64,000 nucleotides of DNA from Psococerastis gibbosa (GCA_963971405.1 OZ020486.1:4154001-4218000); one strand, 5' to 3'; positions 1-9,378 are shown, numbered from the stretch's first letter. Notes: a model not told the origin generated them from the letters alone. Numbers and translations: made by a program.

Positions 1-383
1 AGTGGCACTCGGCTAATATGGTCTGGGCATTAATAAACAAAATAAATGAGTTTTCGGCTGCATGGCCACGCGAAATGTCACAATTAGGAGTAATGTACTT
101 CCAAATATTCGTGCTATGTTTTTTTTTCGTACCGTATCCCTAGCCTCAAGTTATTGAAACTGTCGCTTGTACGCATATCGGTAAATTATGGCCGATTAAT
201 ATACAATTATACAATTAATAATCACCTATCTCTATATATTAATTCACTACGTCCGTTTGTCTGTCTCCCTGTCTATGAATAGTTGAATACTACTGGCTGT
301 CCTGAAACACAAGCAGTCAAATTAAACTAAGAGTAACCCAGTCCCCGTGGTACTAAGTCCCTAGCAACGCACCTGTATAAACA
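1..383. other. no gene seen
   Basis: AT-rich sequence with no exon, conserved repeat or RNA gene that I can support. Open frames overlapping its right edge belong to the palindrome that starts near 430 and are not coding. Confidence 0.5.
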
Positions 384-722
384 ACTAAGGGCTCTATAAC
401 TGCAAAGGCTTTCACGGCCGGAGTCGAATGAGGAACCAGTAGAACCCGGGCTGATGGGCCGTGGTCGAAGTGAAAGTGAACTTCCAAACGTTTCGTCAAC
501 ATCTGCGGTCGACTCCGTCTCCACCCCCCACCACCCCGCATCTTAGTATAAATTTCAGAGCACAACCTCCTGCCCTCACAGTCGCTGCTGAGCCTACGAG
601 ATACAATCTTAGAAGTCTACGCAGTTCCACTGAAGATGTCGACCGCAGATGTTGACGAAACGTTTGGAAGTTCACTTTCACTTCGACCACGGCCCATCAG
701 CCCGGATTCTACTGGTTCCTCA
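384..722. mobile_element. PLE-3: Penelope-like element remnant, two opposed ends
   Basis: Positions about 433-513 and 637-720 are near-perfect reverse complements of each other, about 80 bp per arm, around a 123-bp spacer. The right arm carries a complete hammerhead motif (625-669), a hallmark of Penelope-like elements. The left arm has the equivalent region with a damaged core. The arrangement of two ends facing away from each other matches PLE-1 and PLE-2 in this window. Pieces of the same sequence recur at about 22326-22380 and 30551-30665. No RT or endonuclease frame remains, so assignment to PLEs rests on the ribozyme and the end-to-end architecture. Confidence 0.6.
625..669 (+). ncRNA. 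hammerhead ribozyme motif of PLE-3 (type I layout)
   Basis: Stem I is TTCCA (625-629) with TGGAA (665-669), fully paired. The core CTGAAGA (630-636) fits CUGANGA. After one T, stem II pairs GTCGAC (638-643) with GTTGAC (651-656), with one G-U pair and a 7-nt loop. GAAA follows at 657-660. Stem III is the self-complementary ACGT (660-663), then the cleavage-site base T at 664. All required core nucleotides are present. The very short palindromic stem III suggests activity as a dimer, as described for PLE hammerheads. Confidence 0.75.
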
Positions 723-736
723 ACTAAGGGCTCGCC

Positions 737-812
737 TGACCCTAATAGTTCAGTGGTAGTATGATTGTCAGTCACGCGGTTGACCTGACTTCAAGTCCCA
801 GTCGAGGCATAG
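737..812 (+). other. decayed tRNA-like sequence, possibly a SINE head
   Basis: The segment contains an A-box-like stretch (TAGTTCAGTGGTAGTA, 748-763) and a B-box-like stretch (ACTTCAAGTCCC, near 790-801). Between them the bases GTCACGCGG match the anticodon arm region of tRNA-Asp. The acceptor stem does not pair convincingly, so it is not called a functional tRNA. It could be a tRNA pseudogene or the promoter head of an old SINE. Confidence 0.35.
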
Positions 813-898
813 GTGGAGGTTTGTTTACTATATTACGATGAGGAGCCTATATTGCGAGTCCAGTACCGATTCTCCAGATCTTTTGGTGGCTGTTGGTA

Positions 899-1124
899 CA
901 ACCCAACCACATTAAAGTTCGCCCACCTATGATTTTTACGCTAAGTCCAACTTTGGATTTATTTTTTATCTAAACTAATGAATCTATCGAAATAATGATA
1001 ACTTAAATTAAATTTTGATAAAAGGACTGCCATTAAACTGGAGCAAAAAGATTTAAAAGAAAACAGACGAGAAAGTTATGGACAGAATCGCGGACCCTTG
1101 CGCCCACATTGAAGTTCGTCCATT
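899..1124 (+). repeat. left IR/DR of the Tc1 element
   Basis: Outer direct repeat near 908-926 and inner copy near 1106-1124, in the same orientation. The outer part (899-1003) matches the reverse complement of 2282-2386 closely. The middle is more diverged. Confidence 0.8.
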
Positions 1125-1248
1125 CTCTTATCACTAAATAAATTCACGTACTGTCATTAAAATGACTCATTATATTTGAAAACGAATGAATATGTTGCCC
1201 CAAAGAATATCTGTCTTATTCGCTATCTTTCATTGTCAAATTGTGAAA

Positions 1249-2140
1249 ATGGGACGAGGAAGAGACTTGACCGAAGATTTTCCGAAACAATAATTCTCCT
1301 TCATTGTGAAGTTATGTTTCAGCGACAAATAGGTTCCCAGTTGTTGCTGAGTCGATCCACCATCCAGTCAGTAATAAACCGTTTCAAAACGAGTGCGTCC
1401 CCCTTGCCAAAGAAAGGTTCAGGCGCTCAGAAGAAAATCGCTGATCGCGACTTAACCTCTTTAAGACGTTTAATTTCAAATAATAGTGGGAAAACAACTA
1501 AAGAAATTTCTACGCTTGAGGTTCAGTTTGCAAAGCGTCACAATAAATGGACTGAACAGCGAAGGAATAATGATGATGGTCTGATGAGTCCCGATTTGAG
1601 ATTTAGATTGGCGAGCAAAGAGGGAAAGTCGTCAGAAAAAAGGATGAAGCGTATTTGCAAGAGTGTGAGAAGCAAATGGATAAGTTTCCTACCAACGTTA
1701 TATTGTGGAGGTGCATGAGTGTAGCCAGGGTTGGACCTCTTCATGTTGTTGATGGACCTGAGAATAGCCTAAAGTACATAGGCATCTTGAAAAACCACAT
1801 AATTCCATCTTCGCGTCCTTGGTTCCCAAATGGTGGCAACATATTTCAACAGGACGGTAAGACATGTAACACTACCAAGTCAGCTAGGGCATGGTTCGGT
1901 GAGGAAGGCATTCCCGTTTTAACTTGGACACCAAGCAGTCCTGATGTATCACCTTTTGAAAATGTTTGGGGTGCAATGAAGAAGAGGGTACAGAGAGAAC
2001 GGCCGGGCACGGAAGAAGAGCTGAAGAGGGTCATTAAAGAAGTCTGGGACACCATAACACCGCAAGAATGTGCAGCCCTTGTGAATACGATGCCTAGCAG
2101 AATAAATGATGTTATTAAAGCCCGGGGACATGTCACATAA
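1249..2140 (+). pseudogene. Tc1-type DD34E transposase, frameshifted
   Basis: Once a cut-and-paste transposase of about 300 residues. An ATG at 1249 opens a typical Tc1 N terminus (MGRGRDLTEDF) that soon shifts into the frame encoding the helix-turn-helix region (STIQSVINRFKTS). A second shift near 1622-1630 leads into the C-terminal catalytic half. That half keeps the second Asp in FQQDGKTC, and the Glu in SPDVSPFENVWG follows after exactly 34 residues, so DD34E spacing is intact. At the first catalytic site the family's SDESRF reads SPDLRF, so the first Asp appears lost. At least two frameshifts plus that change make it non-functional. The last frame ends at TAA 2140. Confidence 0.85.
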
Positions 2141-2157
2141 TATTGATAGCACCTTCT

Positions 2158-2386
2158 AATGAATTGGACGAACTTCAATGTGGGTGCAGGAGTCCACGAT
2201 TTTGCCTGTAACTTTTTTCTGCGTTTCGTTTTAAATGATTTGATGAATGAATAATTATATTCTATCTATCGCTATTACATTTTAGTTATCATTATTTCGA
2301 TAGCTCCATTGGTTTAGATAAAAAATAAATCCAAAGTTGGACTTAAAAATCATGGGTGGACGAACTTCAATGTGGTTGGGTTTGTG
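2158..2386 (-). repeat. right IR/DR of the Tc1 element, forms the IR-a coding tail
   Basis: Mirror of the left end. Read on the minus strand it supplies the last 34 codons and the TAA stop of IR-a (2282-2386). The AT of TSD and the terminal CACAAACCC fall directly at the codon after the third membrane segment's basic tail. Confidence 0.8.
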
Positions 2387-4066
2387 TACCTTTATTTTTA
2401 TTGCTCGTGCTAATATTTCAATAAGAAAAACGAAAAAACTCACAAATAGTGAAAATGTTAAAATGTAAAAAGCCCATATGAGATTGCCTAGGCGTAAAGG
2501 CTGGTTGGAGTTAATGCGTTTAATTACCATTTCACGACTAAATTTCAAATCTCTCTCAAAACTCTCTAAATTTTTCCAATAATTATACAATCCTGACTCA
2601 GCAATTTGTAATAATTTTCTACGCATAACGGGAATTAATGGGTGGTTGCGAGGCATGTAAAACGTGTTGGGAAGTTTATTCAGGGGATCTTTGAGGAAAG
2701 AAATTTTGGAAGCTAAAGAAACATTAGGGTACAATCGTCTATAATCATATTCGTCTCTACTTCGAATTCCCATTCTTATATACTTTTTACTGTCTGCAAC
2801 TAGAGACAAGTTGAAGTAATTTTTTATTGACCCATTAGAATTTAAGATTGTTTTCCATGTTTTGGTTTTTGGCTCTTGGGGAATCCAATTAGTGTATGTG
2901 TCCATAATTACGACGTTAAGACCTGCGCGTACTGCATCACCTAATGTTGAATAAGTAGCCTCGTATTCGACTTTGAACAAATTAATAAGCAAAGTGGATT
3001 GGAAGAACCATACTATGAGCAAACTATAACCAGTGAATGACAAACTAAGAAATCTCGATAGATCGTTTTGTTTATTCAAAGCAAAAGACTGGCCAACACT
3101 GATGCGAATTGACTGTAGAATGCAATCCCCTTTAGATAAGTCTTTACGTGACGTAATGGAAAAAACTAGCATAAATAGTGACAAATTAATAATTATGAGC
3201 AACCAAATAGTTCCTGTAAACCCTGAATATATCCCTGATGTCATATACACTCGACTTGGTGCTGCAAGTGACCAAACAATCGTATTTTCAGAAAGACTTG
3301 GTAAAATCTCCCCGTAACGTGTTCGTTCGTAAGTGACCATTATACCTCCATATGCTACGTCAATTTTCCTGTAATGCAGATACAAGTTATACCCTGAAAC
3401 AGAGCCATTGGGGAGTTTAGCTTGAAAGAACGGATAATTATCTGGCCACAAAACCTGACGAACTTTATAACGAAGGTTTTCAGCTATTGTTGTAATGGCT
3501 TTGTCTTCCGGTCCTGTTAATGTGGCAGGGTATGAAAAAGTAGATGAAAATATAGAAAGAATTTTCAGTTCTGGGATTGGAAAACTACTTGAATATCTCT
3601 TATCGAAGAGTCCCGAGTTATTATTAAATACTCCTTGCTGAAAAGAATCAATAATTTGCAAGGTCAGTTTGTCGTCGAAGTTTGTAGCCCATGAATAGAT
3701 TTTGCAGCCTTCTAAATAAGGGACTAACAGGATGATGTCTAGAAGTTTATAATCGTCCCATAGCACATTATAGTCTTTGATTGTCCTTGTAACGATGACA
3801 ACTTTGCCTCGTATGCCTCGTAGTCTTCTATTTGATACTTTTTCGATTATCAAGATGACGTCTGTTTCCATATTGTTGTGAAACTCAAAATCGGTAGAGA
3901 CATAAAGAGGAGAGACTGGCCACATTGCTCGGGGAGGGGCTTCATTTTCTACGTACATGTACAAAGTGTCGGTACTTAGATACGTGGTTGCTACAGCCTT
4001 CAGACAAACCCATGTAGCCAGTGATATCCAACTTGAATTGGGATTCGTCAGTACATGCTGTAACAT
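2282..4066 (-). CDS. IR-a: divergent ionotropic receptor, intronless, transposon-derived tail
   Basis: Predicted 594-residue ligand-gated cation channel subunit of the iGluR-related IR family, which acts in chemosensory neuron membranes. The open frame runs on to 4105 but only through a TTG; the first ATG (4066) aligns with the starts of IR-b and IR-c. Visible in order are an extracellular N-terminal half, the S1 lobe (LRYKVRQVLWPDNYPF, then DVAYGGIMVTYERTRYGEILPS), TM1 (TIWLLIIINLSLFML), a pore-loop region (IRISVGQSFA), TM2 (YSLLIVWFFQSTLLINLF), the S2 lobe and TM3 (LIWAFYILTFSLFVSFFVF). The SYTANLAAF pore motif of true glutamate receptors is absent, as in divergent IRs. No signal peptide is evident, so a short upstream exon is possible. 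The last 34 residues, starting HKPNHIEV, are encoded by the Tc1 right terminal repeat and share nothing with the IR-b and IR-c tails. Confidence 0.88.
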   Translation of the reverse strand: MLQHVLTNPNSSWISLATWVCLKAVATTYLSTDTLYMYVENEAPPRAMWPVSPLYVSTDFEFHNNMETDVILIIEKVSNRRLRGIRGKVVIVTRTIKDYNVLWDDYKLLDIILLVPYLEGCKIYSWATNFDDKLTLQIIDSFQQGVFNNNSGLFDKRYSSSFPIPELKILSIFSSTFSYPATLTGPEDKAITTIAENLRYKVRQVLWPDNYPFFQAKLPNGSVSGYNLYLHYRKIDVAYGGIMVTYERTRYGEILPSLSENTIVWSLAAPSRVYMTSGIYSGFTGTIWLLIIINLSLFMLVFSITSRKDLSKGDCILQSIRISVGQSFALNKQNDLSRFLSLSFTGYSLLIVWFFQSTLLINLFKVEYEATYSTLGDAVRAGLNVVIMDTYTNWIPQEPKTKTWKTILNSNGSIKNYFNLSLVADSKKYIRMGIRSRDEYDYRRLYPNVSLASKISFLKDPLNKLPNTFYMPRNHPLIPVMRRKLLQIAESGLYNYWKNLESFERDLKFSREMVIKRINSNQPLRLGNLIWAFYILTFSLFVSFFVFLIEILARAIKIKVHKPNHIEVRPPMIFKSNFGFIFYLNQWSYRNNDN

Positions 4067-4349
4067 TTTATTATATTGTATCACCTGGTCGTAGACTTGT
4101 TTCAAGTATCAAGAACTCAAGCTTAAAAAACTTAGATTGAAAGTTTAATTCATTTAATTTGCATCTTCAGAGATGAATCTTCTCATTCGCATATTCTTCG
4201 ATGTTCATGGCATACGTGATTTGCCATTTTTGGCCTTTTAAAGTTTTAAATCCTATTTCTTGACATGTATCAGGAAAGGCGTATGAAAACTTGAAATATC
4301 TTTTTCATGTTCACAACATAAGCCGTGTGCTTTGACACATTACCTATAT

Positions 4350-4359
4350 ACATCAACAC
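4350..4359. repeat. candidate PLE-1 target-site duplication, left copy
   Basis: ACATCAACAC here and again at 7553-7562, in direct orientation at the two outer edges of PLE-1. Ten identical bases at both borders suit a target duplication. Confidence 0.45.
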
Positions 4360-4526
4360 AAATAATTAGATTACTCGTGACTTCGTGGTATTTCATTTTA
4401 ATAAACAAAAAATAACAAAAACTTAGAGTTTTAGAAAAACTTGTTATAACAACCCGAATTAGTAAAACCCAAATAATCGTTAAGAAATTAACTTTGTCCA
4501 AGAAACCCACTTGTGTTAGTATAAAA

Positions 4527-4565
4527 CCCTGAGCGCTTTCGGCAAGAACTGCCATCTACAGAGGG
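4527..4565 (-). ncRNA. hammerhead-like motif of PLE-1, main copy
   Basis: Reverse-strand twin of the motif at 7386-7424 with the same paired stems and the same CTGTAGA core, located 3' of the endonuclease frame. Identity of the variant core in both arms means the change predates or accompanied this insertion. Confidence 0.5.
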
Positions 4566-4707
4566 AAACCCACTAGCACAGTTACACCTTATCTGCGATT
4601 TGAGACTTGCTCAACTCGAGGAGAAGATGCAAATGTGACTAGGGAGAGGAAACCTTGGTTTATATAGGACTGGGAGCGGGGGGAGGAGGGGGTGGGAGGG
4701 GGCGTGG

Positions 4708-6820
4708 CTAGTTACCTATTCCTAACCTACTAGCTAGATCTATTAGAGGGGATGATTGTGTGAATGTTATGTCGTTTGTTAATTTTTCCCTATTGTGTAA
4801 AGCTCTTTTGATTTCAACATTTTCAAAAAAATTTAAAGTGTAACTTTTCTTTATTTTGTGTAGGGCTGTCCAATTGTGAGGATCGAATGTGTGGTTTTCC
4901 GAGTTAAGGTGTTTCGCGAATGTGCTGTTGGTGTTGAAGTCTCCTATACCTGTTATATGTTCTCTGACCCTAGTTTTAAAGCTTCTGCCTGTTTGGCCTA
5001 TGTAAATTGCGTTACAATCGTTACAATTTAGACGATAAACTCCATTGCCTTTTTCTTTTTCTGGTTTGGTTTTGCAGTTCATGAGTTTATTGGCCAAATT
5101 GTTGCGATTGTACGGGGCTGGTGTTTTGTCTGTTGTAGAAGAAATGAGGTTACTAATTTTTTGTGTGATTTTTTCTATGTATTGTATCCTGAAATATGAT
5201 TTATTGGTTACCGGGTTTAAGCTCCCTGGGGGGGTAAATTAGTTTGAGTTTGTGTTTGATTTTGTGATGTCGTAGGATTCTGTCTATTAGGTTGAGATTG
5301 AAATTGTTATTTTGGGCAATTTGTTTTATTGTATTTAATTCATTATTATAGTTGGTTTGATTCATAGGGATGTTAAGGAGTCGAAAAATCATACTATGGA
5401 ATGCTGCGTGTTTGTGCTGGAATGGGTGAGAAGAATCATCAGGGATTATATTATCGCTATGGGTTTCTTTACGAAATATCTTGAAGTCTAGGGTACTATT
5501 ATTTTTGGTGATGGTGAGGTCTAAGAAGTTCAGGGAGTTGTTTTCTTCTACTTCCATGGTAAATTGGATTTTTGGGTGAATTGTGTTGATAAAACTTAAG
5601 AAATTGTCTAGTTGTCTGTTACTTCCTGTCCAAATGCAGAAGATATCATCCACATACCTTGTCCAGAAAGATATACATTTAACTAGGGGATTTTTATTGT
5701 GTAGAAGTTTGTGTTCGAAGTTATCCATAAAAATTTCAGCAAGAAGGGGAGAAAGGGAAGAACCCATAGGTAGGCCTATTTTTTGTTGGTAGTAGTCGGA
5801 TTCGAAGCGGAAATAGTTTTGATGAGTGCATGTGTCTAACAGAAGGAGGGTCTCAGAAATAAGGCTGTTCGAGGTGTTATTGTGATAGAGTGACTGGGCA
5901 ACTAATTTACGTACTTCGGGTACGGGAATATTAGTAGACAGATTTTTGACATCGAAAGAGACGAGTTTGGCATTGCTGGATAAGGAAAGGTGCTTAAGGT
6001 GGGAAACCAACTCGAATGAGTTTTTGACGCTGTGGCGGGGTGAGAAGTTTGATAGCTCGCGAATGTGTTTGTTGAGAAAACTAGCTACTTTGCTGGCTGG
6101 GGCACTGTTATACGAAACTACTGGGCGGATAGGTTGATTGGGTTTATGAAGTTTAACCAGACCAAAAAATGAAGGAGCTACGGGGTTCATGTTGGTACAT
6201 TTATAGGCTATATCTTGGGGTATCGTGTTAGAGCTTTGTTTAATGGCTTTTTTGGTTGCTTTTTGGAATTTGTTTGTGGGGTCTACTTTAAGTTTTACGA
6301 ATGTGGATTCATCAGAAATGAGGTCTAAGACTTTAGAAACATAATCATGGGTAGGTAAAATGACAATAGAATTTCCTTTATCCGCCTTGGTGAGTGTAAG
6401 GTTATCTTGGGCTAGTTTCTTTTTTATAGATTTAGTGTTATCGTTTTTGTGTGTAAGTTTGACGTTTTTCAGAATATCTGCTGCTATGTGTTTTTCATTA
6501 TTGTGGTTTTTTAGGCTAAATTCAGTGTCTGACATTAAGTTGGTTAACGTGTTTTTGTTTAGACCTATATCGGGGCAATACTTGAGGCCCTTGTTGAGAA
6601 GTTCCATTTCTTTTGTGTTGAAAATCGTGTTAGATAAGTTGACGGTACGAGGATAGAATTTATGTGTTGTGATGGGTAGTGTAGTGAGTGTCTGCGCTGA
6701 AGGCGTGAGGCCTTGACCTACCCCAGTCTGCATCGATCGATGAAGGGGGTTAGACCGGGAACGTACTTTCGTCCTGCACATCTGATGTTTCGTGTCGCGA
6801 TGTGATGTGTGATAACTCAT
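4708..6820 (-). pseudogene. PLE-1 reverse transcriptase plus GIY-YIG endonuclease, one frameshift
   Basis: Encodes the RT-endonuclease fusion that drives target-primed insertion of Penelope elements. The RT part (6820-5201) starts with FYPRTVNLSN, contains motif A (FDVKNLSTNIP), motif B (GLPMGSSLSPLLAEIF) and the catalytic YVDD box (RYVDDIF), then LNFLDLTI. The endonuclease part (to 4708) has GVYRLNC...YIGQTGRSFKTRVREH and a downstream His/Asn block (FAKHLNSENHTF), the GIY-YIG core of PLEs. The two parts are in different frames. Reading across a run of seven G on the plus strand (5228-5234) one base shorter joins them through a linker beginning YPPGSLNPV and running into NNLANKLMNC. So one indel in a homopolymer separates this copy from an open frame of about 700 codons; a sequencing error there is possible. 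The 5' end may be truncated. Confidence 0.85.
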
Positions 6821-6858
6821 GAATATAAATAATATTATTGAATATTGTTATTGAATAT

Positions 6859-7243
6859 CAATAAACTCATGAACTGCAAAACCAAACCAGAAAAAGAAAA
6901 AGGCAATGGAGTTTATCGTCTAAATTGTAACGATTGTAACGCAATTTACATAGGCCAAACAGGCAGAAGCTTTAAAACTAGGGTCAGAGAACATATAACA
7001 GGTATAGGAGACACCAACACCAACAGCACATTCGCGAAACACCTTAACTCGGAAAACCACACATTCGATCCTCACAATTGGACAGCCCTACACAAAATAA
7101 AGAAAAGTTACACTTTAAATTTTTTTGAAAATGTTGAAATCAAAAGAGCTTTACACAATAGGGAAAAATTAACAAACGACATAACATTCACACAATCATC
7201 CCCTCTAATAGATCTAGCTAGTAGGTTAGGAATAGGTAACTAG
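6859..7243 (+). pseudogene. PLE-1 second copy: endonuclease domain only
   Basis: Begins inside the linker (NKLMNCKTKPEK) and repeats the GIY-YIG endonuclease to its stop at 7243, nearly identical to the minus-strand copy; one visible change is D-T for D-F before NTNS. It lacks the RT and an authentic start codon, so it is a 5'-truncated copy. Confidence 0.85.
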
Positions 7244-7283
7244 CCACGCCCCCTCCCACCCCCTCCTCCCCCCGCTCCCAGTC

Positions 7284-7292
7284 CTATATAAA
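7284..7292 (+). promoter_or_regulatory. possible PLE-1 TATA box in the 3'/pLTR region
   Basis: TATATAAAC follows a C-rich stretch (about 7246-7278) just after the endonuclease stop. The mirror copy is at 4658-4666 on the minus strand. Penelope elements are known to carry promoters in their repeated ends, so this may drive a downstream element copy; activity is inferred. Confidence 0.35.
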
Positions 7293-7385
7293 CCAAGGTT
7301 TCCTCTCCCTAGTCACATTTGCATCTTCTCCTCGAGTTGAGCAAGTCTCAAATCGCAGATAAGGTGTAAGTGTGCTAGTGGGTTT

Positions 7386-7424
7386 CCCTCTGTAGATGGC
7401 AGTTCTTGCCGAAAGCGCTCAGGG
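7386..7424 (+). ncRNA. hammerhead-like motif of PLE-1, variant core
   Basis: Stem I is CCCT (7386-7389) with AGGG (7421-7424). The core reads CTGTAGA (7390-7396) instead of CTGANGA. Stem II pairs GGCA (7398-7401) with TGCC (7407-7410), followed by GAAA (7411-7414), palindromic stem III AGCGCT (7414-7419) and cleavage-site base C (7420). The layout equals that of the PLE-2 and PLE-3 motifs, including the single T after the core. The T in place of the conserved A may weaken or abolish cleavage. Confidence 0.5.
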
Positions 7425-7585
7425 TTTTATACTAACACAAGTGGGTTTCTTAGACAAAGTTAATTTCTTAACGATTATTTGGGTTTTACTAATTCGGGTT
7501 GTTATAACAAGTTTTTCTAAAACTCTAAATTTTTGTTATTTTTTGTTTATTTACATCAACACCACAAACCATAATAATAAGTACC

Positions 7586-7740
7586 AGGGCCGTGCGGCTC
7601 TATGAGGCTACTGTTCTATAGGTCTAGCAATACAACCAATTACGATATGTCTAAAGGGGCGCCGGAGGGGGAGCGCCGGAGGGGGAGCGCCGTTTCCCAA
7701 ATCTTGCCTCAACCGGAAAAACTGCACCGCACGGCCCTGA
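7586..7740. mobile_element. short inverted-repeat element (MITE-like)
   Basis: About 155 bp with ends CAGGGCCGTGCGGC and GCACCGCACGGCCCTG. Near its centre the 15-bp unit GGCGCCGGAGGGGGA-like is repeated about two and a half times (7659-7692). No coding capacity. Confidence 0.6.
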
Positions 7741-7742
7741 TA

Positions 7743-8907
7743 GGTGCTACAATGCTATAGGCTACTAATAATTGGGACGATTGCCTAGAAGTCACAAACA
7801 CTACATTACCACATAGCATTAATACGGGCTGTGAAATGAATGCCAGTGTTACCTACCCCAAAAGAAGTGATTCAGGCTTTCGTAAATGACAATTAGCCTT
7901 TTCGTAATCGATAAATAATTTCAAAGAGTGTCCTGTAATTATATTGAAGGTGTATATCAGAAGCTAAAAGCTGCATTGTTGCATAAATAACTACAACGTC
8001 CATTTAATTTTAACTTTGCCTAATGAGTAATGGTCAACAGTACAACATATATGGGTACATATATAAGCTTATTGTCTGGTGGGCTTACATGCTATACGTA
8101 CGACACAATAATATGCTACGCGTACGACACGAGGCTATACAGTTATCCATTTTTATATCCATCGTCCATATGGGTCAAACAGACCAAATTTGCTTATTAC
8201 ACCATACTTCGATAGAATTTGCATTTATTCTTCGTAAAATTACTTATCTTTTCTAGCGCTCTCTCCTTCAATGTTATTAGTTTATATTGCTTAAAACTTG
8301 CCTACACTTTTCTTCTATTAATTAGGTACCGTACGTTTGGACCTGAATACTGTGAATGTCTGCACCATTGTGGTTACTCGAATCGTTTAATTTCCTATAC
8401 CTAACCAGAATTGTTTGGCAAACGATCCATTTGCGTTGTTCGGCACTTTCTCACATTTTCTCAGATTGCTTAATAGAATGCATCTTATCACATGGTGAAC
8501 AGGACGAAAATTGTAAGCAAATTTATCAGCAGTATAGAAACATTAAAAAATGTTGTGCGTTTTTACTGAACAAAGGGTAGTGTTTTCACTTTTCCAAAAT
8601 GGAGTCATGCATATCTCCAGCAAATCTATATTATTGTATTTAAGAACTTTTTATACTACCTATGATTTAAGAACCGCTGTCCTTGCAGTCTTGCACCCTG
8701 TGCTGTTATCTCGACAATTATAATTCATCTCTTTGCGATGTTCAGTAGCTTCTTTATCATGCATATCCTATACTATAACTTTACAATTACAACTACTCTA
8801 AGATATAACATTTAGAGCCTGCTGTCTTAGTGTCTTTGCAGTTTCACCCTGTGCTCGACATGATTTAATTATTTTTATCATTGAAAATGTGTAAATGTTT
8901 TACTTTC
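7743..8907. other. IR-b downstream flank, part of the tandem duplication
   Basis: No gene seen. Stretches around 8080-8300 resemble 13060-13260, which lies downstream of IR-c (shared words include GGTGGGCTTA, CAAATTTGC, CACCATACTT and CTCTCTCCT). The receptor duplication therefore carried its 3' flank along. Short open frames here are not conserved between the two copies. Confidence 0.55.
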
Positions 8908-8981
8908 CTAATGTGTTGAGTAGTAAAATTAAGCAAATTTGCACAATTTCCACAAAAATATATATAATTGAAAATTAAAAA

Positions 8982-9022
8982 TTAGTTACAGCTGTTTCGG
9001 TGTTACACCATCATCAGTCTAG
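8982..9022 (-). ncRNA. hammerhead motif of PLE-2, left arm, stem I damaged
   Basis: Same core (CTGATGA), stem II, GAAA and stem III as the right-arm motif. The 5' strand of stem I reads CTAGA, so only three of five pairs with ACTAA remain. Confidence 0.6.
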
Positions 9023-9169
9023 CAATTTTCTACCTGACATTAAGCTCTAAGCCAATGGGATGGGTGGGGGGAGGGGAACAGTTGCAGACAGGTCGAGGAG
9101 TGGGGAGGGATGTATGAAAGTTGTGTCATTTACCAGATTACAACCATTAAACAATGCTTTTTTATTTCA

Positions 9170-9378
9170 ATACACTCTAATCTGTCTAATAGCTTCCCCT
9201 TCCTGCAGTCATGTAAAAATTTTTAAAAGTTGAGAATTCCGAAGCATGTCCTGAGTTAGTTAAGTGTTCCGCGAGAGCTGAGTCGCAATCCTGTTTACCA
9301 ACTGCCCTGCGGTGCTTATTAATCCGATTTTTTAAATTGCAGCCTGTTTGGCCAATATAAGTTTTGTGTTTCTTTTTC
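9170..9378 (-). pseudogene. PLE-2 endonuclease fragment
   Basis: On the minus strand the frame reads KTYIGQTGCNLKNRINKH, then SALAEHLTNSGHASEFSTF, matching the YIG half and the His/Asn block of PLE endonucleases, then runs into stops. Only the C-terminal half of the domain is present. Confidence 0.65.

Larger units (their letters stand above)
899..2386 (+). mobile_element. Tc1/mariner element with IR/DR-type long terminal repeats
   Basis: An element of about 1.49 kb bounded by TA at 897-898 and 2387-2388, the target duplication expected for Tc1/mariner. Each end is a long inverted repeat (about 899-1124 and 2158-2386) holding two direct copies of a 20-bp motif centred on CACATTGAAGTTCGTCCA. 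These start near 908 and 1107 on the left and lie near 2165 and 2362 in opposite orientation on the right. About 200 bp separates the inner and outer copies at each end. This is the IR/DR layout of transposase-binding sites known from the Sleeping Beauty group. The transposase inside is frameshifted. The right end overlaps the 3' end of the receptor gene IR-a. Confidence 0.85.
4360..7552 (-). mobile_element. PLE-1: Penelope-like retroelement with a head-to-head partial copy
   Basis: The main copy is on the minus strand: RT domain, linker, GIY-YIG endonuclease, then a 3' region ending near 4360-4400. A 5'-truncated second copy lies on the plus strand from about 6859 to 7548 and repeats the endonuclease and 3' region with very few differences. 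The two 5' ends meet at 6821-6858. Opposed partial copies of this kind are typical of PLE insertions. The 3' regions contain a GC-rich stretch followed by TATATAA and a hammerhead-like fold. High similarity of the two arms and a nearly open main frame indicate a young insertion. Confidence 0.9.

Noticed and set aside
461-690. Overlapping frames on both strands with the same N-terminal peptide
   Set aside because: They are the two arms of the PLE-3 palindrome read in opposite directions.
4067-4105. Upstream extension of IR-a to a 607-residue frame
   Set aside because: It starts at TTG; the first ATG aligns with the starts of IR-b and IR-c.
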